A stretch of 64,000 bases of DNA, from positions 1,054,001 to 1,118,000 of the forward strand of contig NW_020167523.1 of the NCBI RefSeq assembly GCF_001641265.1, written 5' to 3'. Below, in pieces: positions 1-9,923 of this stretch. Both the position numbers and the translations under genes were made by a program. Below the pieces are notes generated by a model. It saw only the letters and a program-made list of their open reading frames with translations. It ran no database searches and was not told the origin of the DNA. Numbering within the stretch: position 1 is the stretch's first letter; each line of letters starts with the position of its first letter. This DNA comes from Pseudogymnoascus destructans (taxonomy: Eukaryota; Ascomycota; Leotiomycetes; Thelebolales; Thelebolaceae).

Positions 1-221
1 GCATTTGTGGCAATCAAGACAACAGACATTTGGCCTTCAATCAAGAGGTGGTTCGCAAACTCATGTTTCCGACATTTGTTTTTCTGCAGGCGCAAAAAGG
101 CCCCGGAAGACTTGAAGAGCTCGCCAGATTCGTTTTGCGACTTGGAGGGAGTGCAATCACCACATTTTCAAGCTGATTCACTGGTGGAACGGCCTCCATC
201 AAGAGAGACACCAACCAAAAT

Positions 222-749
222 ATGGCATCCGGATCGTTCGAATCGGCTGAAATGGAGTTTTGGTCGGACTGGGATGAAGATGTTGACATTCCCAGCCCCT
301 TGCGAATTGTCAAGCGACCAAGCACCGGTGCCAACACTGCTGATGCCGGCACACACAGCCCACTCCGAGTTGCCAAACGCCCAACAACCGCCACCAAGAC
401 CGATGCTGCCATACCCAACCCCCTACGAATTATCAAACGCCCAAACAACATTACCAAGACCGATACTGGGATCAATTCGAGAGAGGTCATCAACAACATC
501 AACACCCCAAGACGATCATCCTCTATCTACAACTGCATCTCTAGTTCCCCACCAGATTCCGATGGCGGTTGCTTGACAATACACAAACTAAGGAAACCGA
601 GACCTGTTGTACCACATGGGAGCTTTTGTGATTCGTCGCCAACTGAGAAGGGCGATGTAGCGGGGAAAATTCCAGGTATAAAGTTGACAAAGGAGGTCAA
701 AGACCCCAAGCTAAATCAGAGGGCTGAGGGGTGTATTCGCTTCCTCTAA
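222..749 (+). CDS. Hypothetical repeat-containing protein (175 aa)
   Basis: I do not recognise a family. The start at 222 follows an in-frame stop at 174-176. Three degenerate tandem copies of about 60 bp (about 288-470) encode three units, each with the core PLR-(I/V)-x-KRP followed by a T/N/D-rich spacer. The core is kept best in this frame and drifts in the overlapping frame that starts at position 7, which is why I prefer this frame. The N-terminus is acidic and aromatic (EFWSDWDEDVD). The repeats are basic and suggest a disordered protein with short linear motifs. No signal peptide or membrane segment is visible. A pyrimidine tract ending in CAG at about 78-88 could be an acceptor, so an upstream exon outside the window is possible. 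Confidence 0.45.
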   Translation: MASGSFESAEMEFWSDWDEDVDIPSPLRIVKRPSTGANTADAGTHSPLRVAKRPTTATKTDAAIPNPLRIIKRPNNITKTDTGINSREVINNINTPRRSSSIYNCISSSPPDSDGGCLTIHKLRKPRPVVPHGSFCDSSPTEKGDVAGKIPGIKLTKEVKDPKLNQRAEGCIRFL

Positions 750-1168
750 ACTTTCCGATAGAGTATGCAGCATTCCAGCTCTGTATATAACCTATCTGAG
801 TATGAACGTTCTCAGATCCCTTGTCCAGTTTTCATTCAGCGTGTTTGCAACCCTTCAAGCACACTGGTCGTGGCAATCATTAAAACTGAAAGTTTCGAAT
901 AATCGATCTACCCATGTAAATTATATCCAAAAGTCTAGATATATATGACTTTTCTGTGAACTCTACATACTTCGTGCATTAATGTGTGGTCAGGTCTCGC
1001 AGAAGTCGCCCCGCCAACCTCTCTACACGTGACCGCGCAGCAATCCCGCGTTTCGTTGATGTAACCATCGTCAACACCAAAAACGCCAAATGATCTCGAT
1101 CTGAGGACGACACCAACCACGCCTGCGCGCCACCCCATCTCACTCCCACGGAGTAGAATACGCAAGCC
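750..1168. other. Intergenic region upstream of MAD1
   Basis: There is no convincing coding sequence. The stretch is AT-rich around 890-970 (ATATATATG at about 940-950) and should contain the MAD1 promoter. Short ORFs on the minus strand here run into the first MAD1 exon and look like chance. Confidence 0.5.
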
Positions 1169-3573
1169 ATGAAACCGTCGCCGTCAGTCGACCAGCGCTG
1201 CCGATCGAACAGCATAGCAGGCCGCGCGAGCCTGGGCGCAAGTGGGCGCACGAGCATTGGCTCTGCGACTGGGAGGACAAGTATTGGGCCAGGCGGGAGC
1301 GGAATCCCAACTAGAGCGCCGCTAGGCACGAGTCGAGTGAGTTTTCATTAGTTCTGGGGGATTTTGACGGCTATGTGCTTCAATGGGGGGTTTTGCTAAT
1401 AATGGGGCAATAGTTATCGGCGATGCGCGCTTCGACTACACAGCCGAGCTATGATTTCCTGACGGGCACTGAGGCGAGGAAGGAGGGGGAGGGGCTTTCG
1501 AGGCCTCCTTCTAGGGGAGGGAGGATGAGGACACCGAGTAATGAGAATTTGCGCGGCTCGATAACGAATCTACCTACCCACAGCGCGACGGCGCAGGAGT
1601 TAAATGAGCTGAAAGCTGAGGTCAAGGCGCTGAAGTACAAGATTTCGAGTTCGGCGCAGGAAGAGGAGTTGGCGGGTTTGAGGCGGGAAGCGGAGTTGCG
1701 GGAGGTGAGGCGGAAGGGAGAGGAGGACTTCAGGAAGATGCAGGCTGCGGAAGGGGAGAGGAACAAGGCGGTTAGGGCACTGGAGGGGATGAAAGCGGAG
1801 GTAGAGAGGAAGAGAGAAGCAGAAATTGGGGATACTGGACGACTGGAGAAGAGGGCTAGAGATGCCGAGGAGGGAAGGAGGGTCGCCGAGGAGGAAGCTG
1901 AAGAGCTGAGGACAGAGGCAGAAGAGCGGGTTAGGGGGCTCGAAAGGCGGCTGGCAGACGAGCAGAGCCGAACCTCGACGCTACAACGCACCGTCCAGGA
2001 GGTACAACAGGATTCTGAGGCCAAGGATTTGGCGATGCAGGAAGTGCAACAAATTCTCCAGAAGAAGGATGCAGAGATCGGAGCCCTGGAGGCAGAGGTG
2101 TTGAGGCTGAAAGCACAAACAGGCGACGTGGACACGCTCGATATCATCAAGCGCGAGCTATCAGAGCAAGTAACGCACATCCGAACACTAGAGGCGAGCA
2201 ACCGCGAGCAGGCACGCGAGCTGAAGCACCTACGCATGCTGCACAAGAGCGTCGAGGTGGTGGAGGAGGAGAAGAGGCAGCTACAGCGCAAGGTGGGGCA
2301 GATGGAGGACTTGCAGCAGGAACTGGGAGAGGCGCGCCTGCAGCGCCAGAGGCTCGAGGACGAACGTCTCGCGTGGACGGCGTATCTGGAGTTGCAGGAT
2401 GGAGCAGTGGAATTCGAATCCCCCGAAGCCCTGGCACGAGCGCTTGTGCAAGAGCGTTTGGAGGCAGCGACACAGTTGGAGAAACTTGGGCGGCTGGAAC
2501 CAGCCTTGTCGGAACGCGACGAGATTATCAAGTCGCTTGAAGGCGAGAAGGCCGCATTAGCCAGCCAGCTGGACAAGGCGAACAAGGAGGGCGGTGGTGG
2601 CGATCTCAAAGCCCGTCAACGATTAGAACGACAGCGCACTCTTGCCCTCAAGGAGGTTGAATATCTCCGCGCCCAGCTCAGCGCTCTTGATGGCGAGGAG
2701 TCGACCATGGAACTCCCATCTTACGACGCCGCAAAGGCGGAGCGCATCACTGCCCTCGAGGAAATGGTCGCAGCCTACTCCACCGAAGTAGCAACTCTGC
2801 ACGCTGAGATCGCCTCTGCCCCTGTCACCACGACTCTGAAACGCACACGCGACGAGGCTCCCGATGAGCAAGAGCGCCTCGGCTCGCTAACACGCAAGAA
2901 TAGAAAGCTGCAGGACGAACTATCAACGGCGCAATCCGCGACACAGAAACTCACCAAGGAGCTCTCGGTCACAAAAGAACGACTCACTGCTGCAACCGCA
3001 CATAAGCAGACGCGCGTCCTGGAATTAAGGGATAACCCCACGGCAAATGCAGAGGCGATCAAGATGTCGACCCTCAACGCCCTCAAAGAAGAGAATGCCG
3101 CGCTCGTGGCCCAGCTCCTTGCGGGCCCAACTACAACCCGCCCCTCCGCATCCGCCAAGACCGTTCCCCTCGCCACCCTCGAATCCGCACAGCGCGAATG
3201 CCGCGAGCTCGAAGCGCAGGCGGCGTCTTCGCGTAAGGCGATGGCCCGGCTGAAGCAGGTGTGGGGTGCGAAGACGGCCGAGTTCCGTGAGGGCATCGCG
3301 AGTCTTCTGGGATGGCGCGTTGAGTTCATGCCGAATGGTAAGATGCGCGTTAGCAGCATCTTCTACCCCGGGACGGAAGACGAGGAGCGCAGCATCGTTT
3401 TTGATGGCGAGGCGGGGACGATGAAGGTCTCGGGTGGGGCGAGGAGTGCGTTTGCGGGGAAGATTGCGGAGAGTGTCAAGTTTTGGGTTAGGGAGAGGGG
3501 GGAGATTCCGTGCTTGCTTGCGGCGCTTACGTTGGAGTTCTATGAGGAGGGGACGAGGGGGGCTGGGGCGTAG
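1169..3573 (+). CDS. MAD1: Spindle assembly checkpoint protein MAD1
   Basis: Two exons: 1169-1336 and 1414-3573. The intron 1337-1413 has a GTGAGT donor, a TGCTAAT branch site and a CAATAG acceptor. Exon 1 is 56 codons, so both join in phase 0 to give 775 aa. MAD1 recruits MAD2 to unattached kinetochores and templates its conversion to the closed form. Visible support: a basic, Ser-rich N-terminus followed by QPSYDFLTG, typical of fungal MAD1; a long charged coiled coil (about residues 90-650); a MAD2-interacting motif RVLELRDNPTA near residue 590; the Bub1-binding RLK motif near residue 667 (MARLKQVW); and a C-terminal RWD-like domain with FREGIASLLGWRVEF. Length fits the family. The antisense Ser/Arg-rich ORF over 1449-2609 mirrors the coiled coil. 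BIR1, another mitotic gene, lies about 6 kb away. Confidence 0.95.
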
Positions 3574-4771
3574 AGGGTGAAGATGGGGACAGCTGTATAT
3601 AGGCTTGGGCGAGGAGTTTGGAGTTGGTTCGTTGCTGGGCTGGTTGGCTATTAGATGAGCCCCTGGGATTGTTGAGGGGGATTTTAATTCGTGTTTACAA
3701 CGGATGGAGGTGGGGATAGTGGCGATGTGAGCTATCTGATCCTTGTGGCTTAGATTGGGTTCACAGTGTAGAATATCAGAACGCGCATAGTTGCAAAATA
3801 TATTACTGGCGCTTATAAGGGAAACACACATAGATCAGGATTCGGAGTCTCCAGAATGCTAGATCGCTGGTGAATCTAAATCGGCAGAGCAGCATATAAT
3901 CAATCTATCAAGCAACTGTGAAGTATACGTCAACAGGAAGGATTCATTTGCAACCCGACACGATGAGTCTGCGTTCGCATTTTATGAAATAGAGCGCCAC
4001 ATGCTTGAGGCAATGTCGCCAATTCATTTCTCTGAGATGCTGCCATAGGCACAACCACTCACCCGGTGGCAGCACTACCTTCGTCAACAGAATATGAAAC
4101 GACAGCAACGCGACAGCAGTGACAAGAATGCATCCGCGACAGCTCCAGGCAGTGACAACAACGCTCAACAGCACTCGAGCGAGAACGTAAGCTCCGGATT
4201 CCCCAGAACCGCAGCTGGCTGGGACTGACCGGAAATATAGATCTGCTGCGGCTGACCTGATGTGTGGGATGGATCACCGGTATGGAAATTGACGTGCCCT
4301 CTAGAAGGAGTTTCATCTGGGCGAGGTTCATCGTACAGTATCAAGGTGGTGGGAGCTTGAAATCCTTCCCAACGGCTTCAAGCTCAAGAGGTGTGGTTGA
4401 TCTGTTGCCGTGGTGAGATTGCATGGAAAGACGGGAATAATAACAGAGGTTCAGGCAGGCACGATACACACATTTGGTCGTTCATTTCTAGAACAAAGTT
4501 AAATAGCTGAATTTGTGTAGTAACAATATCTTGAAAACAAAGCCTACACATCCTCCAAAACGCCCTCATAAAGCGTGACATCCCTCCCATACTCCCCGAC
4601 CCCTTTCGAACCCCCCAACCCAAAATAAATAGCAAAAATATCAGCGGGTATTTGGTATATGCGAAGCACCACACCCCCCTGAGCTCCAAAATAATCCCGA
4701 GAACGCACCAAGTCACCACATGAATCTATTCCCAAACCCACGCTACCCCCTCACACCCCCTCATCACCTCC
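3574..4771. other. Intergenic region, no gene seen
   Basis: Holds the MAD1 3' end and the 3' side of the minus-strand gene that follows. Short ORFs at 3944-4331 and 4384-4741 (minus) lack domain features, a credible start context or splice partners. I call none of them. Confidence 0.5.
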
Positions 4772-5263
4772 TCATCTCCTCGACCCCCTCTTCACCTCCT
4801 TCATCGGCACCCGCCCACCCCCAAACTCCCTCGGATCAACCTCCCTAACCCCCCCCCCCCTCTGACTCCTACTCCTCCTAGGCGGCGGGGGACTCCCCTC
4901 CACAATAACCACCACCTCCTCCACACTCCCCAAACTCCTACTCCTCCCACTTATCCTACTCCCCGTCCTCCTCTCCGTCCGCTCCTGCACCACAATCCGC
5001 TCCACCACCGGCGTCCCCCTACTACTCCTGCCGCCGCGCCTCTTCCGCCGCCTCACCTCGACCTCGGAAACCGTCTCGTCGTCGCTGATTAGGATGGCGG
5101 ACCCGCTGCAGGTCATGTAGATTAGATAGGCGAGGAGGATGAAGCCGAAGACGGAGCCGAGGACTATGCCGGCGATTTGGCCAGGGGGCGGGCCGTTGAG
5201 GCTAGAGTAGGTGGTCGGGATGGGTTTGAAGTCGTCGCGGGGGTGGAGGGGGAGGGGCGCCAT
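4772..5263 (-). CDS. Small single-pass membrane protein (163 aa)
   Basis: Unknown function. The start at 5263 gives a short extracytoplasmic or lumenal N-terminus rich in Pro (residues 1-27). One transmembrane helix follows at about residues 29-51 (PGQIAGIVLGSVFGFILLAY), with the glycine zipper spacing common in fungal one-pass proteins. The tail of about 110 residues is polar, with blocks of Arg/Ser (RRRKRRGGRSSRG), a VVERIVVQER segment and a poly-Pro stretch. No signal peptide cleavage site is obvious, so type I or type III topology with a cytoplasmic tail is my inference. Codon use is GC-rich like its neighbours. I think it is a real host gene; the product is uncharacterised. Confidence 0.6.
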   Translation of the reverse strand: MAPLPLHPRDDFKPIPTTYSSLNGPPPGQIAGIVLGSVFGFILLAYLIYMTCSGSAILISDDETVSEVEVRRRKRRGGRSSRGTPVVERIVVQERTERRTGSRISGRSRSLGSVEEVVVIVEGSPPPPRRSRSQRGGGVREVDPREFGGGRVPMKEVKRGSRR

Positions 5264-5631
5264 TGTGTGGATATGTGTGTGTGGTGTTGATGCGCAGCTT
5301 ATGTCGATGACGGCGTGGAGACGCTTCTGGTCGTGTTTCGATGGTGTTCGCGCGTGGTTCTTGTCGCGGGTAGCTGCGCGCTGAGTGGCGAACCCGTCGC
5401 GTTGCTTCTGTTGGAGTCACTAGGACAAGTATTCTAGGTCAAATGCCGTCAATCACGCTCTCAGTGGTGTTTTCGGTGATAACAGCCCGTCTCGCGCGCG
5501 AGGGACTGCGGATTGGATCGTGAAGTAGAAGCAAGATATCGCGATGCGATCGAGGGAGGCAATGTCGTCACGCTGGGGATGGACGCACGGCAGCCTTGGC
5601 TGGCTGATGCAGGTGTTTCTGTGCCGCGGGG

Positions 5632-5690
5632 GCGTGGCTGGCGGGGTGGCTGGCGGGGTGGCTGGCGGGGTGGCTGGCGTGGGTGGCTGG
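5632..5690. repeat. GC-rich 12-bp minisatellite
   Basis: About four to five tandem copies of a 12-bp unit (GGCTGGCGGGGT and close variants). The copies are nearly identical, which suggests recent slippage. Confidence 0.85.
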
Positions 5691-5756
5691 GCGGCGCAAG
5701 GGACCAACCAAGGGAGAATGTTGGTTGCGAGATAGCGCAGCTGCTGCGTAACAATC

Positions 5757-5821
5757 GAAATATGTATGGAAATATGTATGGAAATATGTATGGAAATATG
5801 TATGGAAGTATGTATGGAGTA
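5757..5821. repeat. AT-rich 12-bp minisatellite
   Basis: About five tandem copies of AAATATGTATGG with a decayed last copy (AAGTATGTATGG). It lies only about 65 bp from the GC-rich 12-bp repeat; both have the same unit length but unrelated sequence. Confidence 0.85.
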
Positions 5822-6399
5822 TATTAACACGCAGTTATGTCTCGGAAAGAAGGCTGCGGGGGGGGAACGTCGGTTGTCTGCAGCGCCCGCGCCCACCCAC
5901 CGACGGCCTGGCTAGCTGCGGGCGCGTTCCTGGGCTATGACGTTGGTTAAAGAAGAGCTAAAATGATGGAGGCATATGGAAATGCGACGGACTCGGTATT
6001 CTGCGCCACATAATATAATTCATGCTCTGTCTGTGCAATGTGACTCTTGATTCAGCTCAGTGGTCTTACACTGAATCCTACCTCTGCAAATGGTCTCTTG
6101 TGTTGCGCCTCTTTTTAGTCCTCCCCTACTGCATATATATATGTAAATCGCTGAATCTCAGCTTGCCGATCGTCTGTCTATATACGATTCTGCTCCCATC
6201 TCTCCTTATCCAATAGCGGTGAACTGCATATTCAAGCCAAGTTTTCTTCTTTAATATATTCTATATACACTACAACCCCCCTCCCCAACCCCCCCAGCCA
6301 GAGCCCCAGTCCCCAACTCGCCTCCCCCAAACAACCAACTCATTCATAGATTCCTACAATACAATCCAACGCCCGCTCGCACGCAAGACCAAGCCCAAA

Positions 6400-8577
6400 T
6401 CAACCATCCAACCCCCTCAAATAAACACCCTTCCCCCCCCCTTTCTCAAACGGCGGCAACGGCGGACTCTCACTCCCATCCGTCCCCCTCCTCCCCCTCC
6501 CACCACCACCGCCTCCCCCTCCCCTCCCACCCCCCCTTATAGCCTCATACCCCCCTTCCCCCGCCCCATGCTTCGGCACCGGCGGCGGCTTCTCCCTCCC
6601 CGCCTCCCACCCTTCTTCTTCTTCATACTCCGGAAAGCTTCTCGTGACATCACTCCCACTGTCGACCCTCGGCCTCACCAACCCCGCCCTCTCCTCCTCC
6701 GACGCCCCTCCCGCCGATTTCTTCACACTATGACTCGTCCCCCGACTTCCCAGCCCCGGTCTGTTCTTATGACCCGCTAATTCGCGTTCCTTCTCGCGCT
6801 CTCGAGCCCGTATCTCGCGGTCAGACATATCCTCAATCGTCGGCGTGGCGTTGCCCTTGCGGAACACGTTCTGGAAACTAAACTGCCTCCTCGCGCTCTG
6901 CGGTGGGCGCTCAGCCGCTAGGTGGCCGCTCCCGCTCCCGCCGCGAGGGTCTTCCGCGAATTGGATGTGCGGCTCGCCGCTGATCCCGCCGTGGCCGTCA
7001 TACGCGGTTTTCTGCTCGTCGAGACCGGTGGTGTCGTAGTAACCCGGGACGGCGATGGAGGTTAGGGCGACGGGGTGCATAGGGCTCTGCGCGCCGGCGT
7101 CGTCGACGTGGCGGATGGAGCCAGGGACCATGCTGCGCGCGCGCGTACGGATCGTGCCGAGGAATGATGGTGTGAGGGAGCCGGTAGTAGGGCGTTCTTC
7201 GGCAGCGAGTTCTTCGTCGGTGGGGAAACGCGACATTCCTAGTGGCGGGTGGGGAGATGCGGTGTACGCGGGTGTGAAGGGGCGGTGGGCGCTCCCATAC
7301 GTAGTGCGCCTCCTCCTCAATCCATCCCATTCAATCTGCTCATTCTCGCTGACGGGTTGGAGATCAGATTGCATATCATCATGAAGACGACGCGCCTCCG
7401 CCAGCTCCATGTTCTGGCGCGCGGTGGAGAGGCGACGGATGATTGCCGCGGTGCCGCGGATGGCGTCAGCCTTGGGCTCGGACTCGGGCTGCTCTTGCTC
7501 GGCGATGGTGCGGATCTGGTCGAGGTTGCCGGAGAAGACGGCGGCGTCGGGGACGTCCTTGGCGGATTTGGAGAGCTGGAGGAGGGCGACGCCGGAGCAG
7601 ATGGTGAGGAAGCCCATGATTACGGTGATGATTTGGGAGGGGGTGCCGCCGAAGCCTTTGAAGAGGATGGCGGAGGTGACGATGGTGGCGCTGGTGAAGT
7701 AGACGTAGTAGGTTGGCGTGACCAGTGCCGCGTTGAAGATATTGAGAGCTTTCTACGGACAATATATCAGCGCTGATCTCCTCTTCTCTGACGGGGGACT
7801 TACATTTAAATAGATAATCTCGGTGACCAAAGTGACCACCACAAATGCAAACAGCACATACAAAAACCACTGATTAAACTGCTTCTGCCCGCCAATCTGC
7901 GCCAGAATCGCTGAACCCAGCCCTTGGGTAGCAACGACACTCAGGCCTCCGATCAGACTGCAAATAGACAAGTATACGAGCACGGTCTTGTTCCCGTACC
8001 GTGGCGCAACCCACACCCCAATGAATACGCATCCCACGATCACGACGCCGCCGTAGGCGAGGATTCCCGGCTGTATAACAAAGTGCTGCATCTCCTGGAT
8101 GTTGGTGACGGAGCTCGACGCCGGGATATTGAGTGCGATGACGACGCTGCCGAGGATGCAGAGGAGGCATCCCACCATCCCAACAGCGCTCAATCGTTCT
8201 TTAAGGAATATGGCTGACAGCACAGTACTGATGACGACGCTCAGCGCTCCCATCGAGGCGACGAGAATCGCATCGGTGAAGGCGTATGCGACGAAGTTGC
8301 AGATCTCGCCGACGATCATGAGGGACATGCCGCCCCACCACCATGCGTTCTTGAGGTATCCGTAGCCCTCGCCGGGGATCTCGTCGTACTTCTTGTTCGC
8401 CTTGAGCAGGCCCATCTTGGAGAAGATGAAGGAGACGCCGATGAAGCAGCCTGAGGCGATGGCGAGAACGATACCGATCGTCTTGTAGATTGGCGGCCGG
8501 GACTCGGCTGGGCCACCGAGCTCGGCGCGGGTGGAGAGGGTGTTTGCTGCATCGTAGAGGATATGGACTGAGGACAT
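6400..8577 (-). CDS. NIPA-family (DUF803) magnesium transporter-like membrane protein
   Basis: Two exons on the minus strand: 8577-7804 and 7752-6400. The intron 7753-7803 is 51 bp (GTAAGT donor, GTAG acceptor) and joins in phase 0 inside ...IIYLN-KALNIFNAAL..., giving 708 aa. NIPA proteins are multi-pass carriers linked to Mg2+ uptake. The first 340 residues hold about nine hydrophobic helices with family hallmarks: GCFIGVSFIFSKMGLL, YLKNAWWWGGMSLMIVGEI, NFVAYAF, ASMGALSVVISTVLSAIFL and, after the intron, TPTYYVYFTSATIV. The tail of about 350 residues is polar and disordered, with a poly-Gly run near the end. Long tails of this kind occur in fungal members. Family assignment is firm; the transported ion is inferred from the family. 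Confidence 0.9.
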
Positions 8578-9597
8578 GATGAGGGAGAGAGCGGATGGCG
8601 CAAGGCGCCGAGAGAGGGGGGGTTGGTTTGCTCGATGGAAGATCAGACCATGGGAGTATTTGTTCGTATTTGTATGTTTCCCTTGGCCTCGTTGTCAGGT
8701 ATGATATTCGAAAAGCTCGTTGTCGTCGTCAAGACTCGTCGTCAAAAGGAGAGGTTCGTAATTTCGGGATGGATAAAGGCGGTGGGCTGGTCTGTGTGGG
8801 CTGGTCTGTGTGGGCTGGTTTGGTGGTAGGTGGTAATAATTGAAATAAATCGTAATAATCGTAATAATCGTGAAAATCGTGAAAATATCCTCACAGCAGA
8901 ATGATGAAAATATAAATAAAACAGGATACAGCTATCAAAAACCTTTTTACTCGCTGGCTCTCTCTGAAGGATCTGCTCGTCCTCCTTGCACAGCCCACCT
9001 CCATATAGTAGTGGCGTGCATAACGGGTGCATAACAGCGCAGTTAAACTACAGTGAAACTACGTAACTTACTCGACAGCATCAGGATCCCAGAATACTAC
9101 TCATGATCCCAGGTCAGAATGCAAAGGTTCCAAAGGTCCAGAAGTTTGTTGACATTCTAACTCCAGAGCAAAGACAACCTCCCACATGTCCATCTACAGG
9201 CACATATAACTAACCCACGTGAGAAATGTTCCCAGTCCTCAGCTTGGCGGCGGTAAGCACTTGCCATAAATGCTGCATTGTTGCACACTTCAATTATAAT
9301 AAGATGCATATTCAATTTGTAGTGACAAAAGAAGCTAGTTCTAAGCAGTTCCACTCCACGCCGTAACTGAGCCCCCAAAACACTTTCCAACTAACAAAAA
9401 CATAAACTCGTGTTTGGCAACGATCTTGTCCTCGTCATCCTACGACAAGTCAATAACAGCACGATGGTCTCTCTCTTCCTATCTCCATAAAAAGAACAAT
9501 CAATTCCTATAAAAATCTCACACCTGCATCACCATCTAATTCATCATCATCATTACCCCCTCCCGAACGCCCCCTTCGCTCCTCCATCCCACAAAAT
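8578..9597. other. Intergenic region with simple repeats
   Basis: Carries the NIPA-type gene promoter and short tandem repeats: a 15-bp-class repeat (GGTCTGTGTGGGCT) at about 8788-8822 and AATCGTAATAATCGTG-type repeats at about 8848-8890. ORFs here are short and unsupported. Confidence 0.45.
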
Positions 9598-9923
9598 AGG
9601 GAGAAGGAGAATTTCGTGGTTGGAGGGGCGAAGGGCGGGCTGGGGAGGGGAGAGCTGACGGCGGAGGAGAGGAAGAAAATAAGCCACCCACCCCCTCCTC
9701 TCTACTCCACAACCTCCACCCCTTCCAACGCCCTCATCGCCCTCCCCCCCTCCCTCTCAAAGCACCCAACCATCCTCTCACACTCCCTCCTCAGCCTCTC
9801 CTCCGCAACCCTCGCATTCCACCCCACCCACTCCTCAACAGTCATCCCCCTCTCCTCCGCCGTCAGCTCTCCCCTCCCCAGCCCGCCCTTCGCCCCTCCA
9901 ACCACGAAATTCTCCTTCTCCCT
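9598..9923. repeat. 75-bp perfect inverted repeat spanning the BIR1 3' end
   Basis: Left arm 9598-9672 and right arm 9849-9923 are exact reverse complements over 75 bp, with a 176-bp spacer. The right arm is the BIR1 coding strand (minus) for ENFVVGGAKGGLGRGELTAE; the left arm lies beyond the BIR1 stop (9702) and spells the same peptide on the plus strand. The BIR1 transcript, if its 3' UTR passes 9598, would fold into a long perfect hairpin. Confidence 0.9.

Larger units (their letters stand above)
5264..6399. other. Intergenic region with two minisatellites
   Basis: Apart from the two tandem repeats listed separately, I see no gene. A plus-strand ORF at 5513-5827 is largely made of these repeats (Gly/Trp/Arg and Met/Tyr/Gly repeats) and is unlikely to be coding. 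The ORF at 6022-6216 has no supporting feature. The pyrimidine-rich 6260-6400 is the 3' flank of the NIPA-type gene. Confidence 0.5.

Noticed and set aside
1449..2609. 386-codon Ser/Arg-rich ORF antisense to MAD1
   Set aside because: It mirrors the Glu/Leu-rich coiled-coil coding strand; no family features, and MAD1 explains the sequence.
5513..5827. Gly/Trp/Arg-repeat ORF
   Set aside because: Made of two minisatellites; no start context or conserved flanks.
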